Source: Pinus tabuliformis
Taxonomy: Eukaryota; Streptophyta; Pinopsida; Pinales; Pinaceae
Length of the DNA: 64,000 bases
Direction: 5' to 3'
NCBI GenBank assembly: GCA_031772625.1
Contig: CM062813.1
Span: 764,150,720-764,214,719 of the forward strand
Both the position numbers and the translations under genes were made by a program. Of the stretch, positions 53,862 to 64,000 are shown piece after piece. The notes under the pieces are model-generated. The model had not been told where the DNA came from and ran no database searches. It saw only the letters and a program-made list of their open reading frames with translations. Each line of letters begins with the position of its first letter. The stretch's first letter is position 1.

Positions 53862-56800
53862 CTAGAGAGAGCCCCCAACAAACTAAAAATAAAATTCTAG
53901 TCTAACTTGCGCATCAATCTCAACAATTTAAATTAAATCTTGCACTCCAGAGGAAACTGGAGAAAGCATAAACACCAATTCAGACAGTTGGAAACAAGCC
54001 TCAATGTAACATTTGGAAAATAAAAGACAAACCTGCACTATTAGCAATTGCAAAAGGAAACCATAATTATTAGCAGACAAAAAGTAAATCCTAACTATTG
54101 TTTGATTGGAAACCAAGCAATGCCTGAACAACATTAAAAAAGGCAGAATGTAAATGCTGAAAGAAATCGAAGATCAATTCACACCATTCTCTATGTAAAG
54201 CAAGACTTTAATTTGTACTAATTCTGTGAAACAAAATCCTTTAGGAAAATAAGATATGATCATCAATTGTTAATACGTTCATTGGGTAAGCATATTATGT
54301 GGACAAGGTCAAAAAGAAAACACTCTTGCTCTCTTTGTATGAGTTTGAATAAAAAATGCCTTGCAAATGATATTGAGGAAGAAAATATCTACTTATGGGA
54401 ATAAAGGAAGAAATCAAATGATTTCTAGAACCATGACCTTCCAAATTTAAGTATGATATAGATTTCATCCATCCATAAATGCTCTCAACAATGATTATAA
54501 ATGATCAATAACAGAAATATGAGACCTTTGTCCCCAATGCATTGAACAAATAGATATGCAGCTTTAGAGTTGTTTATAATTAAATGAATTGATTCTCAAC
54601 CCATATATATTTACTCCAGATCATAACAATTCCAATTAAATTGAAATCGAAAGATAGGAATAATTCTTGTATTTCTGGAATACGAGGTCTCAAGTTCCTA
54701 TAAGATCTAAACCAATTGTGGAAGACCAAGAGATTAATATTACGCAATCAAAACTAGTAGAGGAAAAATGTCATATAAAAAGGAATTTGGAATTCGAACA
54801 ACTTTGATAGAAATCGCATACCCTGTGCTCTATCATGCAATTAGGAAATAGACATATCAACATTTAGTAAAAGGTTCATGACATGAAGTTGTGAAATTAA
54901 GATCGAGTAAAAGAGTCTCAAAATTTTGACCAACATAATCATCACAATCTGTAGAAGGAAAGATACACTACTTGAAATAAATGACATGTAATCAATAAAT
55001 CATTTGCTATAAAAAACCATTCAATGAACAAAAGAAATCTTCCGAGCACTACTTTCAAAGCATGACATCAATCAATAAAGAATAGTAAGAAAAACATTTT
55101 GAAAAGAAATCATCCTGATCTAGTTGTACACACACCGTTCACACAGTAAATGAAAAATTCCATATACTCACTCAACAAATCATAACATATCCTAATCTCA
55201 TCAAATCAGAGTGGTGTTGAGATGGTCTGGCGGCCAACCCATCCAACTCGCACCCTCTTTCAATGATTTAGTTCACACATAGATTATAATCATAAAATGT
55301 ATAAAACAAAACCTAGCATGAAGTGCTTTGATTAATCTTTGAAATATAGGTCTTTACAAGATGCAGGCAAAGATCATAATCCAGAAAATAGAGGGAGTGA
55401 TCCACAGGTTGACTATACTCATGTAATACTACATTAGGACCATCTCCTCTCTCCCCCTTGGCTTCAATCCATCCTCCAGTTTATACAGATATTTACATTA
55501 CAAATTGGGTTATTAACAAGCCAATCAAATACAGAAGGAAGAGATTACAAATCATAACAATTTTCCATGGATACAAGTCGGATCTAGTTCTGGTGCAATT
55601 GAATGTCGAAAAGAGGAGCTGAATCTGGTACATGAGGGACTTTTTTGTTAACTAGCTCCTCTTTTCTTGTTCTGCAACTAGTGGTGTAAAATGTGCAATG
55701 TTAACCAACAAGCATTTCCCAAAATATCCTCAAAATGATATTCAAACTGCCAAGTAAGTAATGTCCTCCAAATTTGACTAATTGAAGTAGTCTACGCATT
55801 CTTTGACTTTGGTGCAGGAACTTGATATGTGGTGCAGGAACTAGACAGTCTTATAATAAACTGGTGCAGGAATCCTCATGAGTGCAGGAATTTGATGTGT
55901 GGTGCAAGAACTGCGCAAACTGTTGCAGGAATCCTCATGAGTGTAGGAATCCCAATTGGTACAGGAATCTGATGCATAGTATAAGAAGGTGAGTGTAGGA
56001 TCAAAGCCTGTTGGCATATGCATAAAAATGTAATCAACTAAGTTTACACCTGCAAACACACAAACTATTATTAATGATGATTATAATGTTTAAATCTCGT
56101 TAAAACAAGGGAATCGTAGCAAATAGTAAATAATTACTTTATTGTCTCCAAGAATGCACAAAACCACAACTATAACCATTCAAACTAAACAAAAGTGTGA
56201 GGGATTTTTGAGTAAAAGGTGATATAAAGCAAGACAAAACAGAGGCCTCACATCCCCTCATGTTGATCATCTTGCATGTCCTCATGCAAGAAAAGAAATT
56301 GTTGTATTGTCACTCCCTTGCAAAAAAAACAAGATTAAAACATCTATGGATGACCTTTACACTCGTAATAGTGTTCTTGCAACTCTGTGTAATCAACATT
56401 TCCTTTGCTAGATAGAGCTTGTTCTAAAAACAGAGTGTTTTTTGGGCTCTTTATTTATCAAGACTGATTTCAAGAGAGTCTAACACAAGGGCTACTATAG
56501 GAGTACTAAATTGCAAGGATGGTGTTATCACTGAATAAAATAGCCAACTATTAAAATTTCCACAAGTATCTCAGGGCAGCGTTGATCAGAATTTTTGCTT
56601 TAATATCATCATTATAAATATAAGTGACATTATTTGAAATGCATGGTGTTAAGAATAGACAGAATAATACCTTCCCACATTGAACATCTTACAATTATCC
56701 AACATATAGTTGAAGCTCCTCTTGTCCGAGCAAAGTGAATCACCTGCACCAAGGGTCCCACTTCCATAAAAACCTTCATATTTCTGAAAGATAGAACTCC

Positions 56801-59040
56801 AAAGCACTACTGAAAGGATCTTAATGCCATTCTCAGAGAGATATGATAATGAGTTTAGGGAAAGAAAAAAAACAACCGAGTAAATTATGGTGTAAAATTA
56901 ACCTTAATACCACAAGCATGGCGTTGTTGCCAGCAGGCATCTATAGCCTCGACATGGATGCCTTTTAACCCCACGAAATGCATGTGTTCCTTCTATTATA
57001 TATAAATTCAAATTCAATTGAAAGCATTTACATTTGTTTAGAAATTAATTGAAATTTGTTGTCCTAGCTTGGTAACTAGCTAATGATAGTGCCATTCACA
57101 AGAACTATCAAGAATGAACAAGTCGTCTCGTGATGAGACATATTGTCTTCCAACTTTTAAACTGAAAGGCATTACCCTGCCTTCGTGACAAGTAGCGATA
57201 ATGTCATTCTCGTTAGGACCCATGATCATGGTAGGTCAGTGCGTAATGAGACCTCCCATCCCTCAATTAATCATTTTAAAAGAAACTCTGCTTATAATTA
57301 ACCTTAAATAGGTTACTTAATAGGTGGGGAGGCATATGCTATCCTTATGAGCATGGGATGGTAAGAAAAGTTTTTAATTACTAATATTTACTAGTTGTTC
57401 CTTCTACCCTAAAGACTCATTTTAAAGAAAACATCTTAATGACTGAAATATTCCTTAAGTTGATCATGCTAGGGTTCTCATGGGATCTCGTTAAAGTTTT
57501 ATAAGAGTGGTCCACCATAGGAGGATTTTCATCAATACTTTCGAAGAGAAACTTGAAAAGGTTTCTCAGATGATAGTTTGTTAGAATGAATAGGTCAGAA
57601 GTAGGTTTTTAATCTTATGAATGGAAGTATTAAACCTAACTGTAACAATACCCATAACTGACCCAATGAATAATATTGGTCACTAATAAAATTCACTTTA
57701 TAAAATGTGAGGTATTAAGAGTGAATTTCTTTGGACAAGTCTTACCACAAGAGTGCTTAATGACATAAATTTTAATAGTTGTGCCTTAGAAATTTTCGTT
57801 TCAAGAGTGTTGTTATAACCAATGTAGTCATATGCATAACAGAAAGTTAAATATACTCATACTCGGTTTTAAACAATAAACTTCAACACATACCAGAGTA
57901 TGAGAAACCAGTTTCTTTGATTGATATGGTACCAAGAGCTATTGAATGATGAGGGAATAAGGTGTGCTGACGACTACTTGAAAACAAGATTCAATAGGAT
58001 ACACATATTTATAATTCTCCAACTCGTAAAAATATTCCAAAAATTGAGAATAACTCTCCTAGAGGCATGAAGAATATGGTGAAAGACAAAAGAAAAATCC
58101 CTCAAGTTCGGGCTCAAATATGTTTTTTTTCATATTGACAAGAATGGTTAAGGGAAATTATATGGTTTTGAGCTTCAACAGCAGTTTTAGAATAGGATCC
58201 AATCGAAGATTTCTCCTCCAATGGTATGGAGTGGAATGATGGTGCAAAGATATGTCAGATATTTTGGTTTTATAAACCAAATTTTGCATATTAAAGGGGC
58301 TTATATCGAAGATATTTAATATTACAATATCCATGGATTATGATATGTGTAATGCAAATAATTACAACCACTTTATTAAATGGTTTCAAAACTTTGGATA
58401 AATGTTTTATTAATCCTCTTCATAATATAGTTCAGACTTTGATATCAGGGATTCTCAAAAGGATTCTTCTTATGTCAAAGCCGATATTAGATTTGATATA
58501 TGCATTATTTTCAATAGGTCTTTCACTGCTTTTATCAATAAGCCAATTCATAATATAAAATCCACTTTGTAGTATAAGACTTGGTCTCAAGGGCTATGTA
58601 ATGAATTAAATAAATATTTTACAAATTAAAGTAAAAATAAAGAAAGAAAACCTATAAAACAAAAATTTAAAATACATTATATACATATCATTAGTCCAAG
58701 GTGGTGAAAATATCTAATTGTAAATTGGGCGCCATTAACAAACCAAATGTCCAAATGAGATCAAATGAGTTATGATAGGAAGATAAGAACATATCAAACT
58801 CATTGAAGCAATCCAAACTCTCAAAATCAAATAGTAATATGACCAACCATTCAACAAAAGGGTCCCCATAATGAGAATTAAGTGAATAATGGGGGGGTTG
58901 TGTTTTTACCACAACAGGACACAACAATAACAATAGTGGGCTTCTATGGGGCATAACAATAACAATAGGGGGCTACACTAAAAATAACACTAAGGGGAAA
59001 ACACTAGTATTATAGGGAGCTAGCATGCGCATCTCCTTCA
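53862..59040. other. Flanking region without recognisable gene
   Basis: I read this AT-rich stretch on both strands and see no conserved domain, RNA gene or clear LTR pair. Open frames are under 75 codons. Only a short repeat cluster at 55806-55985 stands out. Some of it may be the 3' LTR and flank of the minus-strand Tekay-like element to the right, but I could not match ends. Confidence 0.5.
55806..55985. repeat. Minisatellite of GTGCAGGAA(T/C)-type units
   Basis: About ten copies of (g)gtgcaggaa or a close variant recur every 18-30 bp. A higher-order unit of about 66 bp (gcaggaatcctcatgagtg...) occurs twice, near 55864 and 55924. Confidence 0.65.
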
Positions 59041-59165
59041 AAAAAGTGTTGTCCTCAATGCTTGAGTAGTTCTAGATGTTTTTGTATAAAATTATCATCC
59101 CCCCATGTGGAATCTTTAGCTGGTAAGTTGTTCCACTTAATGAGATACTTGTAATTCATCGGTTC
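59041..59165 (-). pseudogene. Tekay-like element chromodomain
   Basis: On the - strand YLIKWNNLPAKDSTWGDDNF reads as a chromodomain core (aromatic Y, W and W positions kept) right after QLRNR. It is one frame away from the preceding segment, so a frameshift and a TGA separate them. Chromodomains of this type bind methylated histone H3 and bias integration. Confidence 0.7.
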
Positions 59166-59634
59166 CGTAGTTGTCGAATTCTTTTTTTCGTGAGTACTTT
59201 AGGATCAAATATGATTTTTCCTTCTTCATCAAGTTCTGCCAACATTGTTTGAAATGGGAGATTGTCACCAATAACCTTTTTTAAGCATGAAACTTGGAAA
59301 ACTAGGTGTACTTGGGAAGATGCAGGCAGCTCCAATTTGTATGCCATAGTACCAATATTTTGCAACACCTTGTAAGGACCGTAGTACTTGGTGATAGTTT
59401 ATTATCCTTCTTAGCTTCTTTGAGGGACATTTATTTGTATGCTTGTAGCCGTAAAAATAACTAATCTCCTACATCAAAACTTCTTTCACTATGATGTTGA
59501 TATGCCTATTGTTTCATTCGATTTTGCGCTAGAGTGAGGTTATCCTTTAAGAGTTTGAGAACTTGTTGTTGATGCTCAATGTGATCTTCGACTTCTTGAA
59601 CCTTAGAATTTTCTCTTAAAGATGATTTGATGGA
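59156..59634 (-). pseudogene. Tekay-like element integrase C-terminal segment
   Basis: The piece 59368-59156 reads IGTMAYKLELPASSQVHLVFQVSCLKKVIG...ELDEEGKIIFDPKVL, the conserved segment between the GPY motif and the chromodomain in Tekay/Del elements. The stretch 59369-59634 holds the rest of the integrase C-terminus with stops. Confidence 0.75.
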
Positions 59635-60320
59635 TCATAGATGATATCCATAAAGTGCCATAAATGGGATTTTTTCTACATTATGGAAGGAAGTGTTATA
59701 CCACCATTCAGCTAGATGTAACCACTCAACCCATTGTGTTTGTTTATCAGATACAAAGCAATGAATATATCCTTCCAAACATTTGTACACTATCTCAGTT
59801 TGCATGTTAGATTGAGGATGATAAGATGAGCTATAAGCCAATCGAGTACCAAGACAAGAAAATAATTCCTTGCAAAAATTTCTAGTGAAAATGGGATCTC
59901 TGTCACTGACAATAATCTTTGGGTTTGCATGTAGCTTTTGAATTGTTTCCATAAATGCAGTAGCAATTGTAATGGCTTTAAAAGGATGCCATAATTCACA
60001 AAAGTGTGCATACTTGGTAATTTTATCAACTACCACCATGATGACACTCTTTCCTTCAGACTTGGTAAACCTGTGATAAAATCCATTAAGAACTCCTCCC
60101 AACGCTGACTTGGAATGGCTAAAGTTTGTAACAAACCTGGGGTATTAATTGTCTCAACTTTATTTTGTTGGGAAACCAAACATTTTTCCACAAACTTCTA
60201 ACTATCAGTTTTAAGGCCGTCCCAAACAAAATCCTTCTTGACCTTATGGTAATTTTCTAAAAATCTTGAGTGCCCTCCTAAGGCGAGGTGTGCAATTCCA
60301 AAAGGATATTTTGCTTGAGA
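59635..60320 (-). pseudogene. Tekay-like element integrase zinc finger and core
   Basis: The zinc-binding region reads GGHSRFLENYHKVKKDFVWDGL ending in KCLVSQQNKV near 60180, so the second Cys of the HHCC set is Ser. After MDFITGL (first Asp, in another frame) the open piece 60102-59635 shows VVVDKITKYAHF, VSDRDPIFTRNF (second Asp) and QTEIVYKCLEGYI (Glu). At least one frameshift and one stop in the zinc finger inactivate it. Confidence 0.78.
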
Positions 60321-60399
60321 TGGGAATTCTTACAAAGATATCAGCAATCTTACCATAATGAATCATTTTTCCAGCTAAATGTATCAGGTGTATTGGGAT

Positions 60400-60914
60400 C
60401 TCACTGCAACTTTTTAATGTGTCCACATCTCTTCAGCATTCTTCCATTCATCCCTTGCTTCAGATATCTAATCTTGTTAGATAATAGAACTGGAACAAAG
60501 AAATGCTTCCACATCCTCATCATTTCTTGATAGTGCATCTGCAACAACATTTTGCTTCCCTTTTTTGTATATGATTTCAAATTCATAACCCAACATCTTT
60601 GTGACCCATTTTTGTTTCTCTTCTAAAGATAATATTTGTTCCAAAAAGGTATTTAAGGCTAGCATGATCTGTTTTTACCTTGAAGTCTCTTCCCATTAGG
60701 TAAGGTTGCCATTGCTTTAGTGCATGTAGTATTGCTAAAATTTTCGTCTCATAAATAGGTTTGTGTAAATACTTTCCTTTTATTGGACGACTTTCAAAAG
60801 AAAAGGATCTTCCTTCTTACATTAAAATAACACCAAGTCCATTTCTTGAGGCATCACATTCCACAATAAAGGGTTTTGTGAAGTCTGGTGTAGCTAAGAC
60901 CGGTGCCTAGCACA
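60400..60914 (-). pseudogene. Tekay-like element RNase H
   Basis: The end of the domain is clearest: QKWVTKMLGYEFEIIYKKGKQNVVADALSRND at about 60620-60510, the usual boundary between RNase H and integrase. Upstream, TDHANL-like and WQPYLMGRDFK-like segments are recognisable but split by frameshifts. Stops prevent a complete reading. Confidence 0.7.
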
Positions 60915-61883
60915 CTACCTCTTTAAGATGTTCAAAGGCTTTAGTTGCTTCTGGAGTCCAATAAATGCACCTTTCTTCAATAATGTTGTTAGGGGTGATG
61001 TTATTCTCCAATAATTCCTAACAAACATACAATAATACCCTGTCAACCTGAGAAATCCTCGAAGACGCTTTATGGTTGTGGAGATTTTCCATTCCTTAAT
61101 GGCTTTAATTTTGTTAGGGTCTACCTTAACACCCTCATAAGATACAATATGATCCAAATATTCCACCTCTTGTACTTCAAAGAAACATTTGGAGGTTTTT
61201 TCATATAATTGCTTTTCCTCCAATAGTTTGAGCACCATGTCAACATGTTGAACATGATCCTTCCAAGACTTGTTGTAGGTTAGTAGATCATCAAAAAATA
61301 CTAACACAAATTTTCTAAGGAAGGGTTTGAAAATGGAATTCATCAAACCTTGATATGTGGAAGGTGCATTAGTAAGGCCAAAACGCATGACCAAACATTC
61401 ATAATGACCCTCATGAGTTCTGAATGTTGTTTTCATAATGTGTTTAGTCTTCATTCTAATTTGATGATATCATCAACGAAGATCCATCTTGGTGAAGTAA
61501 ATTGCTCCATGTAATTCATCCAAGAATTCATCAATGACAAGAATGGGAAATTTATCTTTAATAGTGAGTTTGTTGAGCTCCCTATAATTTGGACATATAT
61601 GCCATGATCCATCCTTCTTGTGCACTAATACTACTGGAGTAGAGAAAGAACTTTGACTAGGTTGAATTATATCAACCTCTAGCATTTTTGTAACCATATG
61701 TTCAATTTCACTCTTTTGGGAATAGGAATATATGTAAGGTCTGATGTCTGGAGGAACACTTCCTGGAATAAAATGAATAGCATGATCATGATAAAAAATA
61801 GGTGGGAGGCCTTTGGGAATCTCAAATACCTTGGAATGATTGTCCAAGACTTTTTGGAGATCTGGAGAAATACATGATTTCAA
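60915..61883 (-). pseudogene. Tekay-like element reverse transcriptase
   Basis: Two open pieces, 61883-61473 and 61454-60915, are separated by a stop. They show VVLVHKKDGSWHICPNYRELNKLTIKDKFPI, FTKMDLR, RFGLTNAPSTYQGLMNSIF and VFFDDLL (an FFDD variant that is normal in this clade). LRGFLRLTGYYCMFVRNY follows. The catalytic Asps are present, so this is the best-kept part of the element. Confidence 0.82.
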
Positions 61884-62429
61884 TGTTTGAACTTCTAGTG
61901 AGCATAATTGTCCAATTAAACCCCATTATTCTTTCTTCAAAATATTTGTCATGCCATTAGAGTTGATTACCTTTCATGGTTTCCCTTTGATACCCCTTAA
62001 TTCAACTTCCTTCGCAAAAAAAAAAATTGAAGAAAAGTTCTTTAAAAGTAAAAGCTATTTTGTCCCCAAAGATTGTAACGATTGGACTCCTAGTACAACA
62101 TTAGCACCACTCATTGGAATGGAAAGAATTGGAATACTCAATTCATATTCACCCATGATTAGCTTGATATTATGGAATTTTCTATAGCAGTTTATAGTTC
62201 CTCCATTTGCAACCATCACTTGAAACTCTGGTGTTAAGTATAGGAATCAATTCAACTCTTTGGCTATCTTGCAATGAATAAAAATATGGGTACAACCTGA
62301 ATCAATCAGCATTATTACCTTTTTCTTCTTGATATATCCTTCTATCTTGAGAGTTTTAAGAGTGGTAATTCCTCCCAATGCATTACAAGATATGGTCAGA
62401 TTTGTTTCTTATTTATCTAGGGTCGGATC
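61884..62429 (-). pseudogene. Tekay-like element protease region, decayed
   Basis: On the - strand a LIDSGCTHIFIH-type signature lies near 62280-62310 (complement of gaataaaaatatgggtacaacctgaatcaat), giving the catalytic Asp-Ser-Gly. No long open frame remains. Confidence 0.6.
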
Positions 62430-63488
62430 CTAGTGTATATCCTCCTCTTTTGATGTTTCTTGTTCCTTTTCTTCCTCCTCTCCACAATCTATGTAGAATA
62501 ATTTATTCTCATAACACTTATCACCTTTAGTATATTTTCTATCACAACTATAACAAAATCCTTTGTCTATTTTTTCCTCCCATTGTTGTGGTGTCAACCT
62601 TGTAGGTTGTGGAAGGCTAAGAGCAACAACACTTCCATCTTTATATTTGTTAGTGGTAGACTTCCTTGTTGCCATAATTTTTCTTTCAACTTTTCTTGCC
62701 ACCCTGAATTCCTTCTCCAATGAATCAGGTTCCCAAAGACAAACCTCATGTTGGATGTTATCTTTTAAATTACCTATGGAGACATAAATCCTTTGCTCCT
62801 CTGGGATATCAGTTACCCTGATATTCAATTTTTGGAAGTCCTCGATGTGCTCTGCCATTGAACCCTTTTGTTTGAGATTTTTCAATTGGCTAAAGAAGGT
62901 GTTTCTCTTTTTATCCTCATAATGTTCTATCATTTTGTCCATTAAAATTGACTAAGTGACAAGTGTTTTATGAGAACAAATTCATCAATACCATACAAAA
63001 TGATTTGGTTATAAATATAAAGATGTGATGCATACCTTTTGTGTGTGTTGCACATCATGGATATCAATATATTGCTCCATTTGTAGTATCCATGTTACCA
63101 GATCCTTGCCATCAAACTTCGTCATATCGATCTTTGGAAAGTGGTGGTTCTTAAAACCAACATTGAAGTATCTAAAATTAAAATTCATATTCCTTTTCTC
63201 CTCATCATGATTTTCATGGATTACCTTGTCACCACTGGGAAGCCTTTCTTCTAGCAACTTTGCCAAACCTTCCTTCAACCCTTCTATCTTGACATTCATC
63301 ATTGCTTCCATGTCTGCTTTTAAACCATCATTCAAAACTCCCATGTTCATTTTTATACCATCTATATTAACATTCATTGTGGCTTCCAATTCATTTTTTG
63401 TTACTTTTTTCAAGAGCAAAATTTGTTGCACTTGGTCTCGTAATTTTGATATATCATATTGCATTTCTTCCTCTTCTTCATGCGTCAT
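62430..63488 (-). pseudogene. Tekay-like element gag
   Basis: The Met at 63488 opens 159 codons: an acidic, helical N-terminus (KLRDQVQQILLLKK, with repeats of MN-VKIEGLK) and then FPKIDMTKFDGKDLVTWILQMEQYIDI, the start of the gag capsid fold. After about 65 bp of broken sequence it resumes at 62942 for 170 codons through FFSQLKNLKQKGSMAEHIEDFQKL. A zinc knuckle CYSCDRKYTKGDKC has lost its His (Asp instead). It ends in an acidic tail at 62430. Confidence 0.8.
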
Positions 63489-64000
63489 AGAAGATCTTTC
63501 TGGTTGCTTACTAGGTGTGTCCAGTTTTTTATTTCAAGTAATTTTGGAATCAAATAATGATATTTATGCTTCACTATGCCCTCTAGATCACTTCAAACTA
63601 ATTTTTCAAGCAAAAGTTATGCAAAATTTTAAAAATACACACACCTTTTTCTTTCTTTTTAGAAGCTTGATATTGAAACTGTTTTATCTTTGTAATTTTG
63701 GATCTCCAAGCTCTGAAATTTCATCCAATGGTGGCCCTTTGAGTCTTATTTCTAAATCCACCAGTCATACCAAGATTAGATTCTTCAAGAAAGAGATATG
63801 CCCAATCTCCCATGGTGACCTGATTATAGACTGTTTAGTAGAGAGAACTTGTATTGAGTGACATGTGTCAATGTTTCAACATTCGACACTGAAAATTATA
63901 CAAAAAATACTACAGTCCATATGCTTTTAGTCACTTTTTACAAAATTAAAATATGATGCCCAAAGAGAAATTTATAACGATTTTCCCTAGGTCATCTGTT
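63489..64000. other. Leader side of the Tekay-like element, no gene
   Basis: On the - strand this should be the 5' leader of the element. No primer site or LTR end could be fixed. The 211-codon + frame at 63226-63861 is mostly the complement of gag and has no recognisable domain. Confidence 0.4.

Noticed and set aside
53862..59040. Possible host gene in the right flank
   Set aside because: No open frame over 75 codons, no recognisable domain and no convincing exon series could be supported.
63226..63861. 211-codon + strand frame opposite the Tekay-like gag
   Set aside because: It is antisense to a clear gag gene and has no domain; its repeats mirror the gag helical repeats.

Overview
This is eukaryotic nuclear DNA from a seed plant. 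A plant with a large, transposon-rich genome such as a gymnosperm fits best, but the sequence does not name a species. I see no convincing host gene, tRNA, rRNA, operon or CRISPR. Nearly all recognisable content is LTR retrotransposons in several states of decay, nested in one another, with AT-rich spacer and minisatellites between them.

Layout. 1-2499: fragments of an unrecognised acidic reading frame and a possible LTR. 2500-18027 (+ strand): a head-to-tail array of one Ty3/gypsy chromovirus family, made of seven LTRs alternating with six internal regions, with a satellite-like period of about 2.7 kb. Every informative unit carries the same two internal deletions (RT-RNaseH-most of integrase, and the chromodomain), so this is a non-autonomous gag-protease lineage amplified in tandem. 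18028-22558: a Ty1/copia LTR next to a copia RNase H fragment, then AT-rich repeats. 22559-53861: one 31-kb nest bounded by the same 5-bp duplication, AAATG. 53862-59040: no recognisable gene. 59041-63488 (- strand): a decayed Tekay/Del-like chromovirus with gag, RT, integrase and chromodomain remains.

The nest has three levels. The outer Tat-like Ty3/gypsy element E (- strand) has about 2.9-kb LTRs that differ by roughly 11% in a hand-compared stretch. Inside it lies a second Tat/Ogre-like element C (+ strand, 1.9-kb LTR, roughly 6-7% LTR divergence). Inside C lies a nearly intact chromovirus (34925-40808, - strand) with two 631-bp LTRs that differ at only 5 positions, a 5-bp GTCTA target duplication, a tRNA-iMet-type primer site and a polypurine tract. 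This last element is the autonomous relative of the array family and still shows gag, protease, RT, RNase H and integrase residues, broken only by a 2-bp leader deletion and two in-frame stops. A 3.1-kb foldback-like insertion with perfect 15-bp terminal inverted repeats sits in the right LTR of E.

Themes. The autonomous chromovirus could in principle have supplied RT and integrase in trans to the array family (inference). Stops in all families are mostly TAG/TAA where glutamine is expected, or TGA where arginine CGA is expected, as methyl-cytosine deamination would leave. The E/C nest contains a duplicated 2.2-kb gag-protease segment that simple insertion cannot explain. Both Tat-like elements place an extra RNase H before the RT.
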